The translations under genes were made by a program, and so were the position numbers. The notes under the pieces are model-generated. The model had not been told where the DNA came from. It did no database searches and was given only the letters and a program-made list of their open reading frames with translations. A stretch of 64,000 nucleotides of DNA from Anaeromicrobium sediminis (GTDB lineage Bacteria; Bacillota; Clostridia; Peptostreptococcales; Thermotaleaceae). The stretch lies in NCBI RefSeq assembly GCF_002270055.1, contig NZ_NIBG01000021.1:1-64000 (forward strand). Direction: 5' to 3'. Shown one piece after another: positions 1 through 7,762 of this stretch. Numbering within the stretch: position 1 is the stretch's first letter; each line of letters begins with the position of its first letter.

Positions 1-2
1 GA

Positions 3-857
3 TATAAAACAATAGCAAGTGGAGACTCTTCCCATGCAGAAGGTGGAGGTACTATTGCTAGTGGATCTTATTCACATGCTCAAAATGAAGGAACAATAGC
101 ACAAGGTAAGTCACAAACAGCTATTGGACGATATAATGTAGCACAGGGAACATCAAATTCATACGTGGATACAGATAATGCTTTTATAATAGGAAATGGA
201 ACAGATTCTAGTAGAAGTAATGCATTAGAAGTTAAATGGAATGGAGATACCTGGGTTAGTGGAAGTGGGGATTTTGCTGGAGATATATCTGTCGGTGGAG
301 ATGGACATTTTACTGGCAATGTATATGCAGCGGGATTTAATCCAGATTTTGCTGAGATGTTTGAAACAATTGATGGTAATCCAATTGATGTTGGATACTG
401 TGTTGCACTAGTTGGTGATAAAATAAGAAAAGCAAATTCTAAGGATGAATATATCTTAGGAATTACTAGTGCTACTCCAGCTATAATAGCAGATGGTGGA
501 GAAATGAGATGGAAATATAAGTATGTAATAGATGAATGGGGTAGGGTTCAGTATGAGGATGTTGTAGTCCCAGCAGAAAAAGATAAAGACGGGAAGGTCA
601 TAATTCCAAAGCGTACAGAAACTAGGCCTATTTTAAATCCTGAATATGACAATACAAAAGAGTACATTCCCCGTTCAAAAAGACCAGAATGGGTTGCCGT
701 TGGCCTAATTGGACAGCTTTTAGTTAGAGATGATGGAACCTGTAAAGTAAATGGCTACTGTATGCCTAACGATGAAGGAATTGCCACAGCTTCTAGTACA
801 GGGTACAGAGTAATGGAACGAACAGGAGAAAATCAAATATTAGTTTTGGTAAAATAA
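3..857 (+). CDS. Phage-type appendage/tail protein, C-terminal part with G2-type self-cleavage domain (5' truncated)
   Basis: The reading frame is open from base 3, so the gene starts upstream of the window. The first ~45 codons form head-type repeats (T-I-A-S-G-x-x-S-H-A and variants) like those in trimeric adhesins and tail fibres. A glycine-rich beta segment follows, then a domain beginning near base 335 (FNPDFAEMFE). The [AP]-D-[YF]-A-E-x-F-E pattern is typical of the Peptidase G2 / intramolecular-chaperone autoprocessing domain at the C terminus of phage tailspike and neck-appendage proteins. By family knowledge, this domain helps the fibre trimerise and then cuts itself off. No phage structural neighbour is visible downstream, so it may be the edge of a prophage or an isolated cargo gene. 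A G2-like domain is fairly sure; the host protein's role is unknown. Confidence 0.7.
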   Translation, partial: YKTIASGDSSHAEGGGTIASGSYSHAQNEGTIAQGKSQTAIGRYNVAQGTSNSYVDTDNAFIIGNGTDSSRSNALEVKWNGDTWVSGSGDFAGDISVGGDGHFTGNVYAAGFNPDFAEMFETIDGNPIDVGYCVALVGDKIRKANSKDEYILGITSATPAIIADGGEMRWKYKYVIDEWGRVQYEDVVVPAEKDKDGKVIIPKRTETRPILNPEYDNTKEYIPRSKRPEWVAVGLIGQLLVRDDGTCKVNGYCMPNDEGIATASSTGYRVMERTGENQILVLVK

Positions 858-894
858 AACTATATAAAATTTAAGTTATGTGGATAATTTTAAT

Positions 895-954
895 GGTTAA
901 GAGTTTAGGGTTCAGAGTTGAGAGCTTTTGACCCTAAACTCTAATCTATTAACC
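895..954. repeat. Hairpin repeat, copy 1
   Basis: Perfect 12-bp arms, AGAGTTTAGGGT (900-911) and ACCCTAAACTCT (931-942), are nested in a second pair, GGTTAA/TTAACC (895-900 and 949-954). The right side resembles sequence just after glgA (see the entry at 5185). The rest of the 195-bp gap shows no gene. There is no clean U tract, so it is not a standard terminator. Confidence 0.6.
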
Positions 955-1052
955 CTGTTAATGTAAAATTAAAGATTTTTTTCTTTAAAAGGAAAAAGTC
1001 CTTCTAAGATAGAAATTATCTATATACAAATAATTTTAAAGGTAGTGAAAGA

Positions 1053-2444
1053 ATGAAAGAATACTTAGATGATTTGTTATATACCATAATGGAGAGCATA
1101 GATGAAGGAATTCATGTAATAGATAAAGAGGGAAAAACTATTTTTTACAATAAGGCCATGGAAAATATGGAAGGTATGGATAGGGAAGAAGTACTAAATA
1201 AAAAATTATTAAAGGTATTTCCCACATTAGATAAGGATACGAGTACTTTACTAATGGCTCTAGAACGGGGAGAAGCCATAAAAGAGAGACCACAGATTTA
1301 TTATAATAATCACAATAAGGAGATAACTACCATAAACAATACTATTCCCATAATAAAGGACGATGAAATTATGGGAGCTATAGAAATAGCAAGGGATATA
1401 ACTAAAATAAAGGAATTATCTACAGAAGTAGTTCAGCTCCAAAGAAAACTACAGGAACAAAACGATAAAACAGGAAAGAAAAAATTTACTTTTGATTCTA
1501 TAATTGGACATAGTGAAAAATTCATTAAGGCCATAGAATATGCTAAACGAGCATCTAATTATTCTTCCAGTGTTCTCATATATGGAGAGACAGGAACAGG
1601 AAAGGAGTTAGTTGCCCAAAGTATCCACTATGCCAGTGAGAGGGCAGACAAGCCCTTTATAGCCCAAAACTGTGCAGCCATACCAGAGAGCTTGCTTGAA
1701 GCCATGCTATTTGGTACGGAAAAGGGAAGTTTCACAGGAGCCATGAGCAAAGTTGGGTTATTTGAACATGCTAATGGAGGAACCTTATTTTTAGATGAGA
1801 TAAATTCCATGGGAGAAAAGCTTCAAAGTAAATTATTGAGGGTATTACAAGAAAAGATCATAAGGCGAGTTGGAGGACTTAAGGACATTGTGGTAGATGT
1901 GAGAATAATTGCATCTACAAATGAAGAACCCTATAAAATTATTGAAGAGAAAAGGCTAAGAAAAGATTTATTTTATAGAATAAATGTAATGCCTGTAAAT
2001 TTACCTCCCCTTAGGGAACGAAGAGAGGATATTGAAGTTTTAGTAGAACATTTCATAGAGAAGTATAATAGAAAATTGAATGTAAACATTAAAAAAGTAG
2101 AGAAGGATGTAATAAAGTACTTTAAAAAATATAACTGGCCAGGGAATATTAGGGAACTAGAAAACTATATTCAGGGGGCTATGAACGTGGTTGGTGAAGA
2201 TGAAATATTGAGAAAAGAACATTTTTCTCCCCATGTAAATACTAATGTTTTCAAGTTTCATGCTGAAAATAAATATAAACTACAGGGAACATTACCAGAT
2301 ACCCTAATAGCCATTGAAAAAGAAATGATTAAGGATGCATTAAACAATAATAATGGAAATATTTCAAAGGCAGCAGACCTATTAGGAATAAAAAGGCAGA
2401 CTCTACAGCACAAATTAAAAAAATATAATTTAAAAGGTGATTAA
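1053..2444 (+). CDS. Sigma-54-dependent transcriptional activator (PAS-AAA+-Fis HTH)
   Basis: 463 aa. The N-terminal PAS sensor (about residues 8-115) is followed by a short coiled linker. The AAA+ domain has Walker A GETGTGKE at 178-185 and the sigma-54 contact loop GSFTGA at 225-230. The Walker B motif (LFLDE) and R-finger region are present, and a Fis-type helix-turn-helix lies at the C terminus (about 425-460). It resembles RocR-type regulators of amino-acid catabolism. The start has a ribosome site (AAAGGTAGTG), and a strong terminator follows the gene. It is the nearest such activator to the -24/-12 promoter of the ornithine operon about 4 kb downstream, and is the likely regulator of that operon. 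The ligand is unknown. Confidence 0.9.
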   Translation: MKEYLDDLLYTIMESIDEGIHVIDKEGKTIFYNKAMENMEGMDREEVLNKKLLKVFPTLDKDTSTLLMALERGEAIKERPQIYYNNHNKEITTINNTIPIIKDDEIMGAIEIARDITKIKELSTEVVQLQRKLQEQNDKTGKKKFTFDSIIGHSEKFIKAIEYAKRASNYSSSVLIYGETGTGKELVAQSIHYASERADKPFIAQNCAAIPESLLEAMLFGTEKGSFTGAMSKVGLFEHANGGTLFLDEINSMGEKLQSKLLRVLQEKIIRRVGGLKDIVVDVRIIASTNEEPYKIIEEKRLRKDLFYRINVMPVNLPPLRERREDIEVLVEHFIEKYNRKLNVNIKKVEKDVIKYFKKYNWPGNIRELENYIQGAMNVVGEDEILRKEHFSPHVNTNVFKFHAENKYKLQGTLPDTLIAIEKEMIKDALNNNNGNISKAADLLGIKRQTLQHKLKKYNLKGD

Positions 2445-2473
2445 TAAATTGAGCAAATGGTCATTCATATGTA

Positions 2474-2512
2474 AAACTCTGATAAGTAAAATTACTTATC
2501 AGAGTTTTTTTG
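2474..2512 (+). terminator. Intrinsic terminator after the sigma-54 activator
   Basis: Perfect 14-bp stem AAACTCTGATAAGT / ACTTATCAGAGTTT with a 6-nt loop, followed by a run of seven T. Confidence 0.9.
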
Positions 2513-2583
2513 TTACTGGAACAATTTGGAAAAAGGTGCATAGTATGAAGGGAAAAGGGGGAGACAAGCAAAGGAGATGACTT

Positions 2584-3720
2584 ATGATAAAGTCAAAAGA
2601 AGAAATAGTTGCAATGTTATTAGCAGGAGGTCGTGGATCACGATTAAGAGAATTGACTAGGAAGATGGCAAAGCCTGCAATTTATTTTGGAGGAAAATAT
2701 AGACTTATTGATTTTACCTTGAGCAATTGCTCCAATTCAGGAATTAATACTGTTGGGGTACTGACGCAATATAACCCTTTAGAATTAAATTATCATATAG
2801 GAATTGGCAGTGATTGGCATATTCATAGGCCAAATGGTACTGTAACCATTTTACCACCTTATGCAGGATTAGGAGGAGGTAGATGGTATAGGGGAACTGC
2901 AAATGCCATATATGAAAATATTGATTTTGTAGATAGATATGAACCTGAATATGTTCTCATTTTATCGGGAGATCATGTCTATAAAATGAACTATTATTCA
3001 TTATTAGAATATCATAAAAAGAAAAAATCATTAGTTACCGTTGCTGCTACTAGAGTGCCATGGCAGGAAACAAGTAGGTTTGGAATAATGAATATAGATA
3101 AGAACAATAGAATTTATGAATTTCAAGAAAAGAGAAAAGATGCCACAAGTAATTTGGCTTCAATGGGAGTGTATATCTTTAACTGGAATGTACTAAAAAA
3201 ATATTTAATTGAAGATGAAAAGAACTCTAACTCTAGTAATGATTTTGGAAAAGATATTATTCCAAAAGTATTAGAGGATAGATTAGATATGTTTGCTTAT
3301 GAATTTAAGGGATATTGGAGAGATGTGGGAACAGTAGAAAGTTTATGGCAAGCCAATATGGACTTACTAAAAGAAAATAGTGAGTTAAATTTATATGATA
3401 ATAGCTGGAAGGTATACTCAAAATACCTTATTTATCCACCTCACTATGTGGGTGAAACTGGTAATGTTAAATCCACCATTTTAAGTGAAGGATGTATTAT
3501 TCATGGAGAAGTACAAAACTCAGTTTTATCTCCAGAAGTGTATATAGGGAAAAATTCTAAAGTTATAGATTCAGTAGTTATGCCAAATGTCATTATTAAA
3601 GAAAATGTAACTTTGGAAAGGGTTATTGTCATGGAGAATACTGTTGTAAAGTCAGGAACTAGAATAAACAATAGAAATAATAAAATTTTAATTATAAACG
3701 GTAGCTTGAAAGGACTGTGA
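2584..3720 (+). CDS. glgC: Glucose-1-phosphate adenylyltransferase
   Basis: 378 aa. Makes ADP-glucose from glucose-1-phosphate and ATP, the committed step of bacterial glycogen synthesis. The N-terminal nucleotidyltransferase has the GGRGSRL phosphate loop and the AKPA segment. SGDHVYKM carries the catalytic Asp, and WRDVGT is the sugar-binding stretch. The C-terminal ~90 residues form the left-handed beta-helix (hexapeptide-like repeats). Start: ATG behind AAAGGAG. glgA follows at a 40-bp gap, forming a two-gene unit. No branching enzyme, phosphorylase or second subunit (GlgD) lies nearby. Confidence 0.93.
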   Translation: MIKSKEEIVAMLLAGGRGSRLRELTRKMAKPAIYFGGKYRLIDFTLSNCSNSGINTVGVLTQYNPLELNYHIGIGSDWHIHRPNGTVTILPPYAGLGGGRWYRGTANAIYENIDFVDRYEPEYVLILSGDHVYKMNYYSLLEYHKKKKSLVTVAATRVPWQETSRFGIMNIDKNNRIYEFQEKRKDATSNLASMGVYIFNWNVLKKYLIEDEKNSNSSNDFGKDIIPKVLEDRLDMFAYEFKGYWRDVGTVESLWQANMDLLKENSELNLYDNSWKVYSKYLIYPPHYVGETGNVKSTILSEGCIIHGEVQNSVLSPEVYIGKNSKVIDSVVMPNVIIKENVTLERVIVMENTVVKSGTRINNRNNKILIINGSLKGL

Positions 3721-3760
3721 AAAAGCCTTTGAATAGAAAGAACCATAAGGAGTTGATAAA

Positions 3761-5197
3761 GTGTTAAAAGTACTATATGTGGCATCTGAAGCTGTTCCCT
3801 TTATGAAGGTAGGAGGACTTGCAGACGTGGCATTTTCTTTACCAAGGGAACTAAGAAAACTTGGAATTGATATAAGAGTTATAATCCCAAAATATAAGGG
3901 GATTTTAAAAAAGTTTAAAAGTAAAATGGCGTATGTGACTAAATTCATGGTTCCAGTAGGATGGGAAAAACAAAAGTGTAAGATTGAATATTTAGAATAT
4001 GAGGGTGTTCCCTTTTACTTTATTGATGAAGAATACTATTTTCATAGGGATGGCATATATGGATTTTATGATGATGAAGAAAGATTTTCATATTTTTGCA
4101 AAGGCGTATTGGGAACAATAGAAAATCTGGATTTCAAACCACATATTATTCATTGTAATGATTGGCATAGTGGTATGATTTGTCCCCTATTGAAGGAATA
4201 TAAAAGGGACAACCCTAAGTTTTCCAATATAAAAACTATGTTTACCATACACAATTTAAAGTATCAAGGGATTTATGATAAAAAAATTCTAAGATCCTTA
4301 TTAAACTTGGGAATGGAGTATTATAATGATGATGCTATTAAACTTTACGACGGAGTAAGTTTCATGAAGGCAGGAATCAATTATGCTGACGTAGTTACAA
4401 CCGTTAGCAAGACCTACGCCAAAGAAATACAAAACCCATCATATGGTGAAGGGCTAGATGGGCCTCTAAGGAAGAGAAAGGATAACTTATATGGCATTGT
4501 AAATGGAGTAGATTACCAAATTTATGATCCTAACAAGGATGATAATATTTTTGCTAAATACAATATAAATTCTTTGGGAAATAAGGTGGAAAACAAAGTT
4601 AATCTACAAAAATTATTAAATTTGCCACAAAATAAAGAAGTACCCGTAGTTGCTATGGTTTCTAGATTGACATATGCCAAAGGAATAAAATTATTGATCC
4701 CTATACTTGATGAGCTATTAGCTAAAGATATACAGATGGTAATTTTAGGGACAGGTGATAGGGAAATTGAATCTAGAATAAAGGATTTTGCTCATAAGTA
4801 TCCTGAAAAATTATCAGCTAATATTTTGTTTCATGAGAATTTAGCACATAAAATATATGCTTCTTCGGACATGTTCTTAATGCCTTCTTTAAGGGAACCT
4901 TGTGGATTATCCCAGTTAATCGCTCTTAAATATGGAAGTATTCCTATTGTAAGAAGCACTGGAGGATTAAAGGATACGGTCAATCCATACTGTGAATCTA
5001 CTGGAGAAGGTAATGGCTTTACTTTTATTGATTGTAATGGGGATGAAATACTCAATACAATTAATATGGCATTGAAGTTTTATGAAGATAAAAATATGTG
5101 GAAAAAAATTATTACAAATGCCATGGGATCAGATTATAGTTGGAAAAATTCTACTATAGAATATAAAAAGTTATATGAAAGTTTAGTTAAGGGTTAA
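3761..5197 (+). CDS. glgA: Glycogen synthase (ADP-glucose-dependent, GT5)
   Basis: 478 aa, the usual length for the family. Extends alpha-1,4-glucan chains from ADP-glucose. The N-terminal KVGGLADV motif (ADP-glucose binding) and the C-terminal GT-B domain (PSLREPCGLSQ, then STGGLKDTV) match bacterial GlgA. Starts at GTG with a good AAGGAG. It is co-transcribed with glgC. The stop codon is embedded in a hairpin repeat (5185-5222). Confidence 0.93.
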   Translation: MLKVLYVASEAVPFMKVGGLADVAFSLPRELRKLGIDIRVIIPKYKGILKKFKSKMAYVTKFMVPVGWEKQKCKIEYLEYEGVPFYFIDEEYYFHRDGIYGFYDDEERFSYFCKGVLGTIENLDFKPHIIHCNDWHSGMICPLLKEYKRDNPKFSNIKTMFTIHNLKYQGIYDKKILRSLLNLGMEYYNDDAIKLYDGVSFMKAGINYADVVTTVSKTYAKEIQNPSYGEGLDGPLRKRKDNLYGIVNGVDYQIYDPNKDDNIFAKYNINSLGNKVENKVNLQKLLNLPQNKEVPVVAMVSRLTYAKGIKLLIPILDELLAKDIQMVILGTGDREIESRIKDFAHKYPEKLSANILFHENLAHKIYASSDMFLMPSLREPCGLSQLIALKYGSIPIVRSTGGLKDTVNPYCESTGEGNGFTFIDCNGDEILNTINMALKFYEDKNMWKKIITNAMGSDYSWKNSTIEYKKLYESLVKG

Positions 5198-5222
5198 GGG
5201 ATTTTTTTCTAAACCCTTAACT
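5185..5222. repeat. Hairpin repeat, copy 2, overlapping the glgA stop
   Basis: Arms AGTTAAGGGTT (5185-5195) and AACCCTTAACT (5212-5222) are exact complements. The sequence after the right arm resembles that after copy 1 (both contain a TAACC...TTAAT stretch), which suggests one dispersed family. Confidence 0.6.
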
Positions 5223-5310
5223 CAAATTTAGTAACCTTATTAATAGAAAATAAAAATTGGACCATGTAATTAACAGGGAGAATATCTGAAAATTCCATGC
5301 ATATATTAGT

Positions 5311-5342
5311 AAAAAGTTATCTATATAGATAACTTTTTTAAT
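5311..5342 (+). terminator. Intrinsic terminator after glgA
   Basis: AAAAAGTTATC / GATAACTTTTT hairpin with a T run, just before the next gene's ribosome site. Confidence 0.75.
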
Positions 5343-5363
5343 TTACTTAAAGTGGGTGAGATT

Positions 5364-6116
5364 ATGGGGAAAGACACTTTAGACAAAATTTATGACACTC
5401 TAAAGAACATAGAAAGGTTACTTGAAAATAAAAAAACATATGACTTTAGGTTTGAAGAAAGTAATACTTTAGAAGAGGAGTTATTTAAAATAACTACAAA
5501 GGTGTACTATGATGAAGAAAAATTAAAGCAGAAAAAGGGCTTAAGGAAAAAGTCATCCATAAGAATTTACAAGAATTTAATGAAAGAGTATATGGATTTT
5601 TTTTCTACTAGAATGGAAAATTTCCAAATAGAAGAAAGCGATAACTATGGAATGATTTTATTTAAAAAGGATAATAGGTATACGGGGGCTGTTAGAATAC
5701 TTACGGATCTAGGATATTATAGAAAAGAAGCCTTTTATAATTTAACTAAAAATTTGGTGAATGAGTGTTTGAGATATGGAATAAATAGAAGAAATATATA
5801 CATAATAGTCCTATCACACCACAATGGATTAGATAAGGAGTTTACTAAAAAATTAATAGATAAGGGTATTGATAATAGCCAAATATTAAAGGATGAGAAT
5901 AGAGAAATACTTGAAGCCTATGAGAAAAAGCATATATATAATCTAAATTCATATTTAAAGGAACCAGACAAACAGGTATTTTTCCTAGGAGCTCATATAC
6001 ATCCCAATTTAGTAGCAAATAGTTATTTTAATAATGAGGAATTAAAAATAACCAATTATAATTGGCTGAGTAATCCTATGGAAGACATAATAAATGAACT
6101 TAAAAGAAAAAATTAA
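5364..6116 (+). CDS. Conserved-looking protein of unknown function
   Basis: 250 aa from ATG 5364, chosen because GGTGAG lies 5-6 bases upstream; an in-frame GTG at 5352 lacks a ribosome site. Soluble, highly charged and lysine-rich at the N terminus (QKKGLRKKSS), with no signal peptide or membrane segment. The central part (about 110-190) looks like an alternating alpha/beta fold (YIIVLSHHNGLD, then VFFLGAHIHPN). I do not recognise the family. It stands alone between two terminators, just upstream of the ornithine-operon control region. Confidence 0.65.
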   Translation: MGKDTLDKIYDTLKNIERLLENKKTYDFRFEESNTLEEELFKITTKVYYDEEKLKQKKGLRKKSSIRIYKNLMKEYMDFFSTRMENFQIEESDNYGMILFKKDNRYTGAVRILTDLGYYRKEAFYNLTKNLVNECLRYGINRRNIYIIVLSHHNGLDKEFTKKLIDKGIDNSQILKDENREILEAYEKKHIYNLNSYLKEPDKQVFFLGAHIHPNLVANSYFNNEELKITNYNWLSNPMEDIINELKRKN

Positions 6117-6130
6117 TATTATTTTTGTTA

Positions 6131-6158
6131 AAAGAACACCTTATTTTAGGTGTTCTTT
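6131..6158 (+). terminator. Intrinsic terminator
   Basis: AAAGAACACC / GGTGTTCTTT stem with an 8-nt loop, followed by a T-rich stretch. Confidence 0.8.
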
Positions 6159-6177
6159 CTATTTTGTCATAAAGAGA

Positions 6178-6268
6178 TGCAAAAATATTTGCGTTAAGAC
6201 AAGTGTAGGGTCAAAACAGGAAAAGATGCCAATGCAAAAATATTTGCACTGATGCAAATGTTTTTGCA
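6178..6268. promoter_or_regulatory. Three upstream activator palindromes of the ornithine operon
   Basis: Three copies of TGCAAA-N4-TTTGCA occur: 6178-6193 (last base G instead of A), 6233-6248 (perfect) and 6253-6268 (inner TG, otherwise matching on the opposite strand). Copies 2 and 3 are exactly 20 bp apart, two helical turns. Copies 1 and 2 are 55 bp apart. The nearest ends 68 bp before the -24 element, the usual distance for sigma-54 enhancer sites. The bound protein is inferred to be the activator at 1053-2444. Confidence 0.85.
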
Positions 6269-6336
6269 TTATGAATAAAAATATTCAGAATAGTCCAAAA
6301 TAAATGGGGTTTTTATTAAAAAATTCCAAAAAAATG

Positions 6337-6352
6337 TGGCATGACAATTGCA
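6337..6352 (+). promoter_or_regulatory. Sigma-54 (-24/-12) promoter of ord
   Basis: TGGCATGACAATTGCA fits TGGCAC-N5-TTGCA with the invariant GG and GC at the right spacing; only C6 is T. It lies 43 bp before the chosen ord start. Confidence 0.9.
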
Positions 6353-6394
6353 AATAAAAATAGCATGAAAAATTTAATGGAGGTGCACTTTATT

Positions 6395-7444
6395 ATGAGC
6401 AGAGAAAATGTAAAAGTGATTATTTGGGGATTAGGAGCCATGGGCGGCGGAATGGCTAAAATGTTACTTAAAAAGAAAGGTGTAGAAATAGTAGGAGTAG
6501 TAGGAAGAGGAAAGAAAATTGGAATGAGTATGTTTGACCTTCTAGGCGTTGAAAGAGGAGACAGAGAAGACGTACTTATGGGGTCTATGGAAGATGTTAT
6601 TACTGAGAAGGCTGCAGATGTGGTTTTACTTTGTACTGACTCCTTTACTAAAAATTCTTTTGAGAAGATTCAGTATTGTTTAGAGAGAAAGATAAATGTT
6701 GTTTCTAGTGCAGAAGAAATGGCTTATCCAATGGCACAAGAACCAGAACTTACTAAGGAAATGGATAGAATAGCTAAGGAAAACGGTGTAACTGTACTAG
6801 GTACAGGAATAAATCCAGGACTTATTATGGACTTATTAGTAGTAACTTTAACTGGAGCTTGTGAAGAAGTAGATAGTATAACTGCAAGAAGAGTAAACAG
6901 TTTATCACCATTTGGTCCAGCAGTTATGGAAGAACAAGGTATCGGTATTACAGTAGATGAATTCAACAAAGGTGTAGAAGAGGGAACATTAGCAGGACAC
7001 GTAGGATTCCCTGAGTCAGTTAGAATGATTTCAGATGCTATTGGTTGGGAATTAAGTGGAGATATTAAACAATCTATGGAACCAATCGTATCTAATGTAT
7101 ATAGAAAGTCTCCATATGGAGAAGCGAAGGCAGGTAATGTGGCAGGTTGTGCTATGAAGGGCTTTGGTTATGTGGATGGAGAAATGAAAATCGAAATGGA
7201 TCATCCTCAACAAATAGAGCCAGAATTAGAAGGAACTAATACGGGAGACTATATCATTATAAAGGGAACTCCTGATATAAATATGAGTATAACTCCAGAA
7301 GTACCAGGTGGAATAGGAACAATAGCTATGTGTGTAAACATGATCCCTCATGTTATAAATTCAAGACCAGGAGTTAAAACTATGTTAGACTTACCTGTTC
7401 CAAGAGCTATTATGGGAGACATGAGAGATTTAATAGAAGGGTAG
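6395..7444 (+). CDS. ord: 2,4-diaminopentanoate dehydrogenase
   Basis: 349 aa from ATG 6395, preceded by GGAGGTG. An upstream in-frame ATG at 6341 lies inside the sigma-54 promoter and cannot be the start. Oxidatively deaminates 2,4-diaminopentanoate to 2-amino-4-ketopentanoate with NAD(P)+. The N-terminal Rossmann fold (WGLGAMGGGMAK, about residues 10-21) and the dihydrodipicolinate-reductase-like C-terminal half match Ord of Acetoanaerobium sticklandii. It is the first gene of the oxidative ornithine branch, in the same order as in sticklandii-type clusters. Confidence 0.93.
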   Translation: MSRENVKVIIWGLGAMGGGMAKMLLKKKGVEIVGVVGRGKKIGMSMFDLLGVERGDREDVLMGSMEDVITEKAADVVLLCTDSFTKNSFEKIQYCLERKINVVSSAEEMAYPMAQEPELTKEMDRIAKENGVTVLGTGINPGLIMDLLVVTLTGACEEVDSITARRVNSLSPFGPAVMEEQGIGITVDEFNKGVEEGTLAGHVGFPESVRMISDAIGWELSGDIKQSMEPIVSNVYRKSPYGEAKAGNVAGCAMKGFGYVDGEMKIEMDHPQQIEPELEGTNTGDYIIIKGTPDINMSITPEVPGGIGTIAMCVNMIPHVINSRPGVKTMLDLPVPRAIMGDMRDLIEG

Positions 7445-7453
7445 GTTAGTATT

Positions 7454-7762
7454 ATGATGGCGAAGGCTGGAGATTGGGTGTTAATACACAATATAGTGTT
7501 AAAACCAGAAGAAAGAGCACCTCAAGTGCCTGATGATACAAAGAAGGTACCACTTGAGTGCTTAGTTAAAGGTTTTTTAATAGAAGATGGTGTAGTGGGA
7601 GATACAGTAAGAGTAAAGACTATTACTGGAAGAATAGAGCAGGGAACATTAAGAGAAGTTAATCCTACTTATACTCACGACTATGGAAAGTTTATTCCAG
7701 AATTACTTCAAATAGGAATTACTTTAAGAGAAACACTATTTGGAGGTGAAGACAATGAGTAA
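7454..7762 (+). CDS. ortA: 2-amino-4-ketopentanoate thiolase, alpha (small) subunit
   Basis: 102 aa. With OrtB it performs the CoA-dependent, PLP-dependent cleavage of 2-amino-4-ketopentanoate to alanine and acetyl-CoA. Small all-beta protein (GDWVLIHNIVL, VGDTVRVKTITGR) matching OrtA in length and position. Two consecutive ATGs (7454, 7457) are possible starts. It overlaps ortB by 8 bp, consistent with translational coupling of the two subunits. Confidence 0.9.
   Translation: MMAKAGDWVLIHNIVLKPEERAPQVPDDTKKVPLECLVKGFLIEDGVVGDTVRVKTITGRIEQGTLREVNPTYTHDYGKFIPELLQIGITLRETLFGGEDNE

Noticed and set aside
6341-6394. Upstream ATG extension of ord by 18 codons
   Set aside because: The ATG lies inside the -24/-12 promoter, ahead of any possible transcript start; ATG 6395 has a proper ribosome site.
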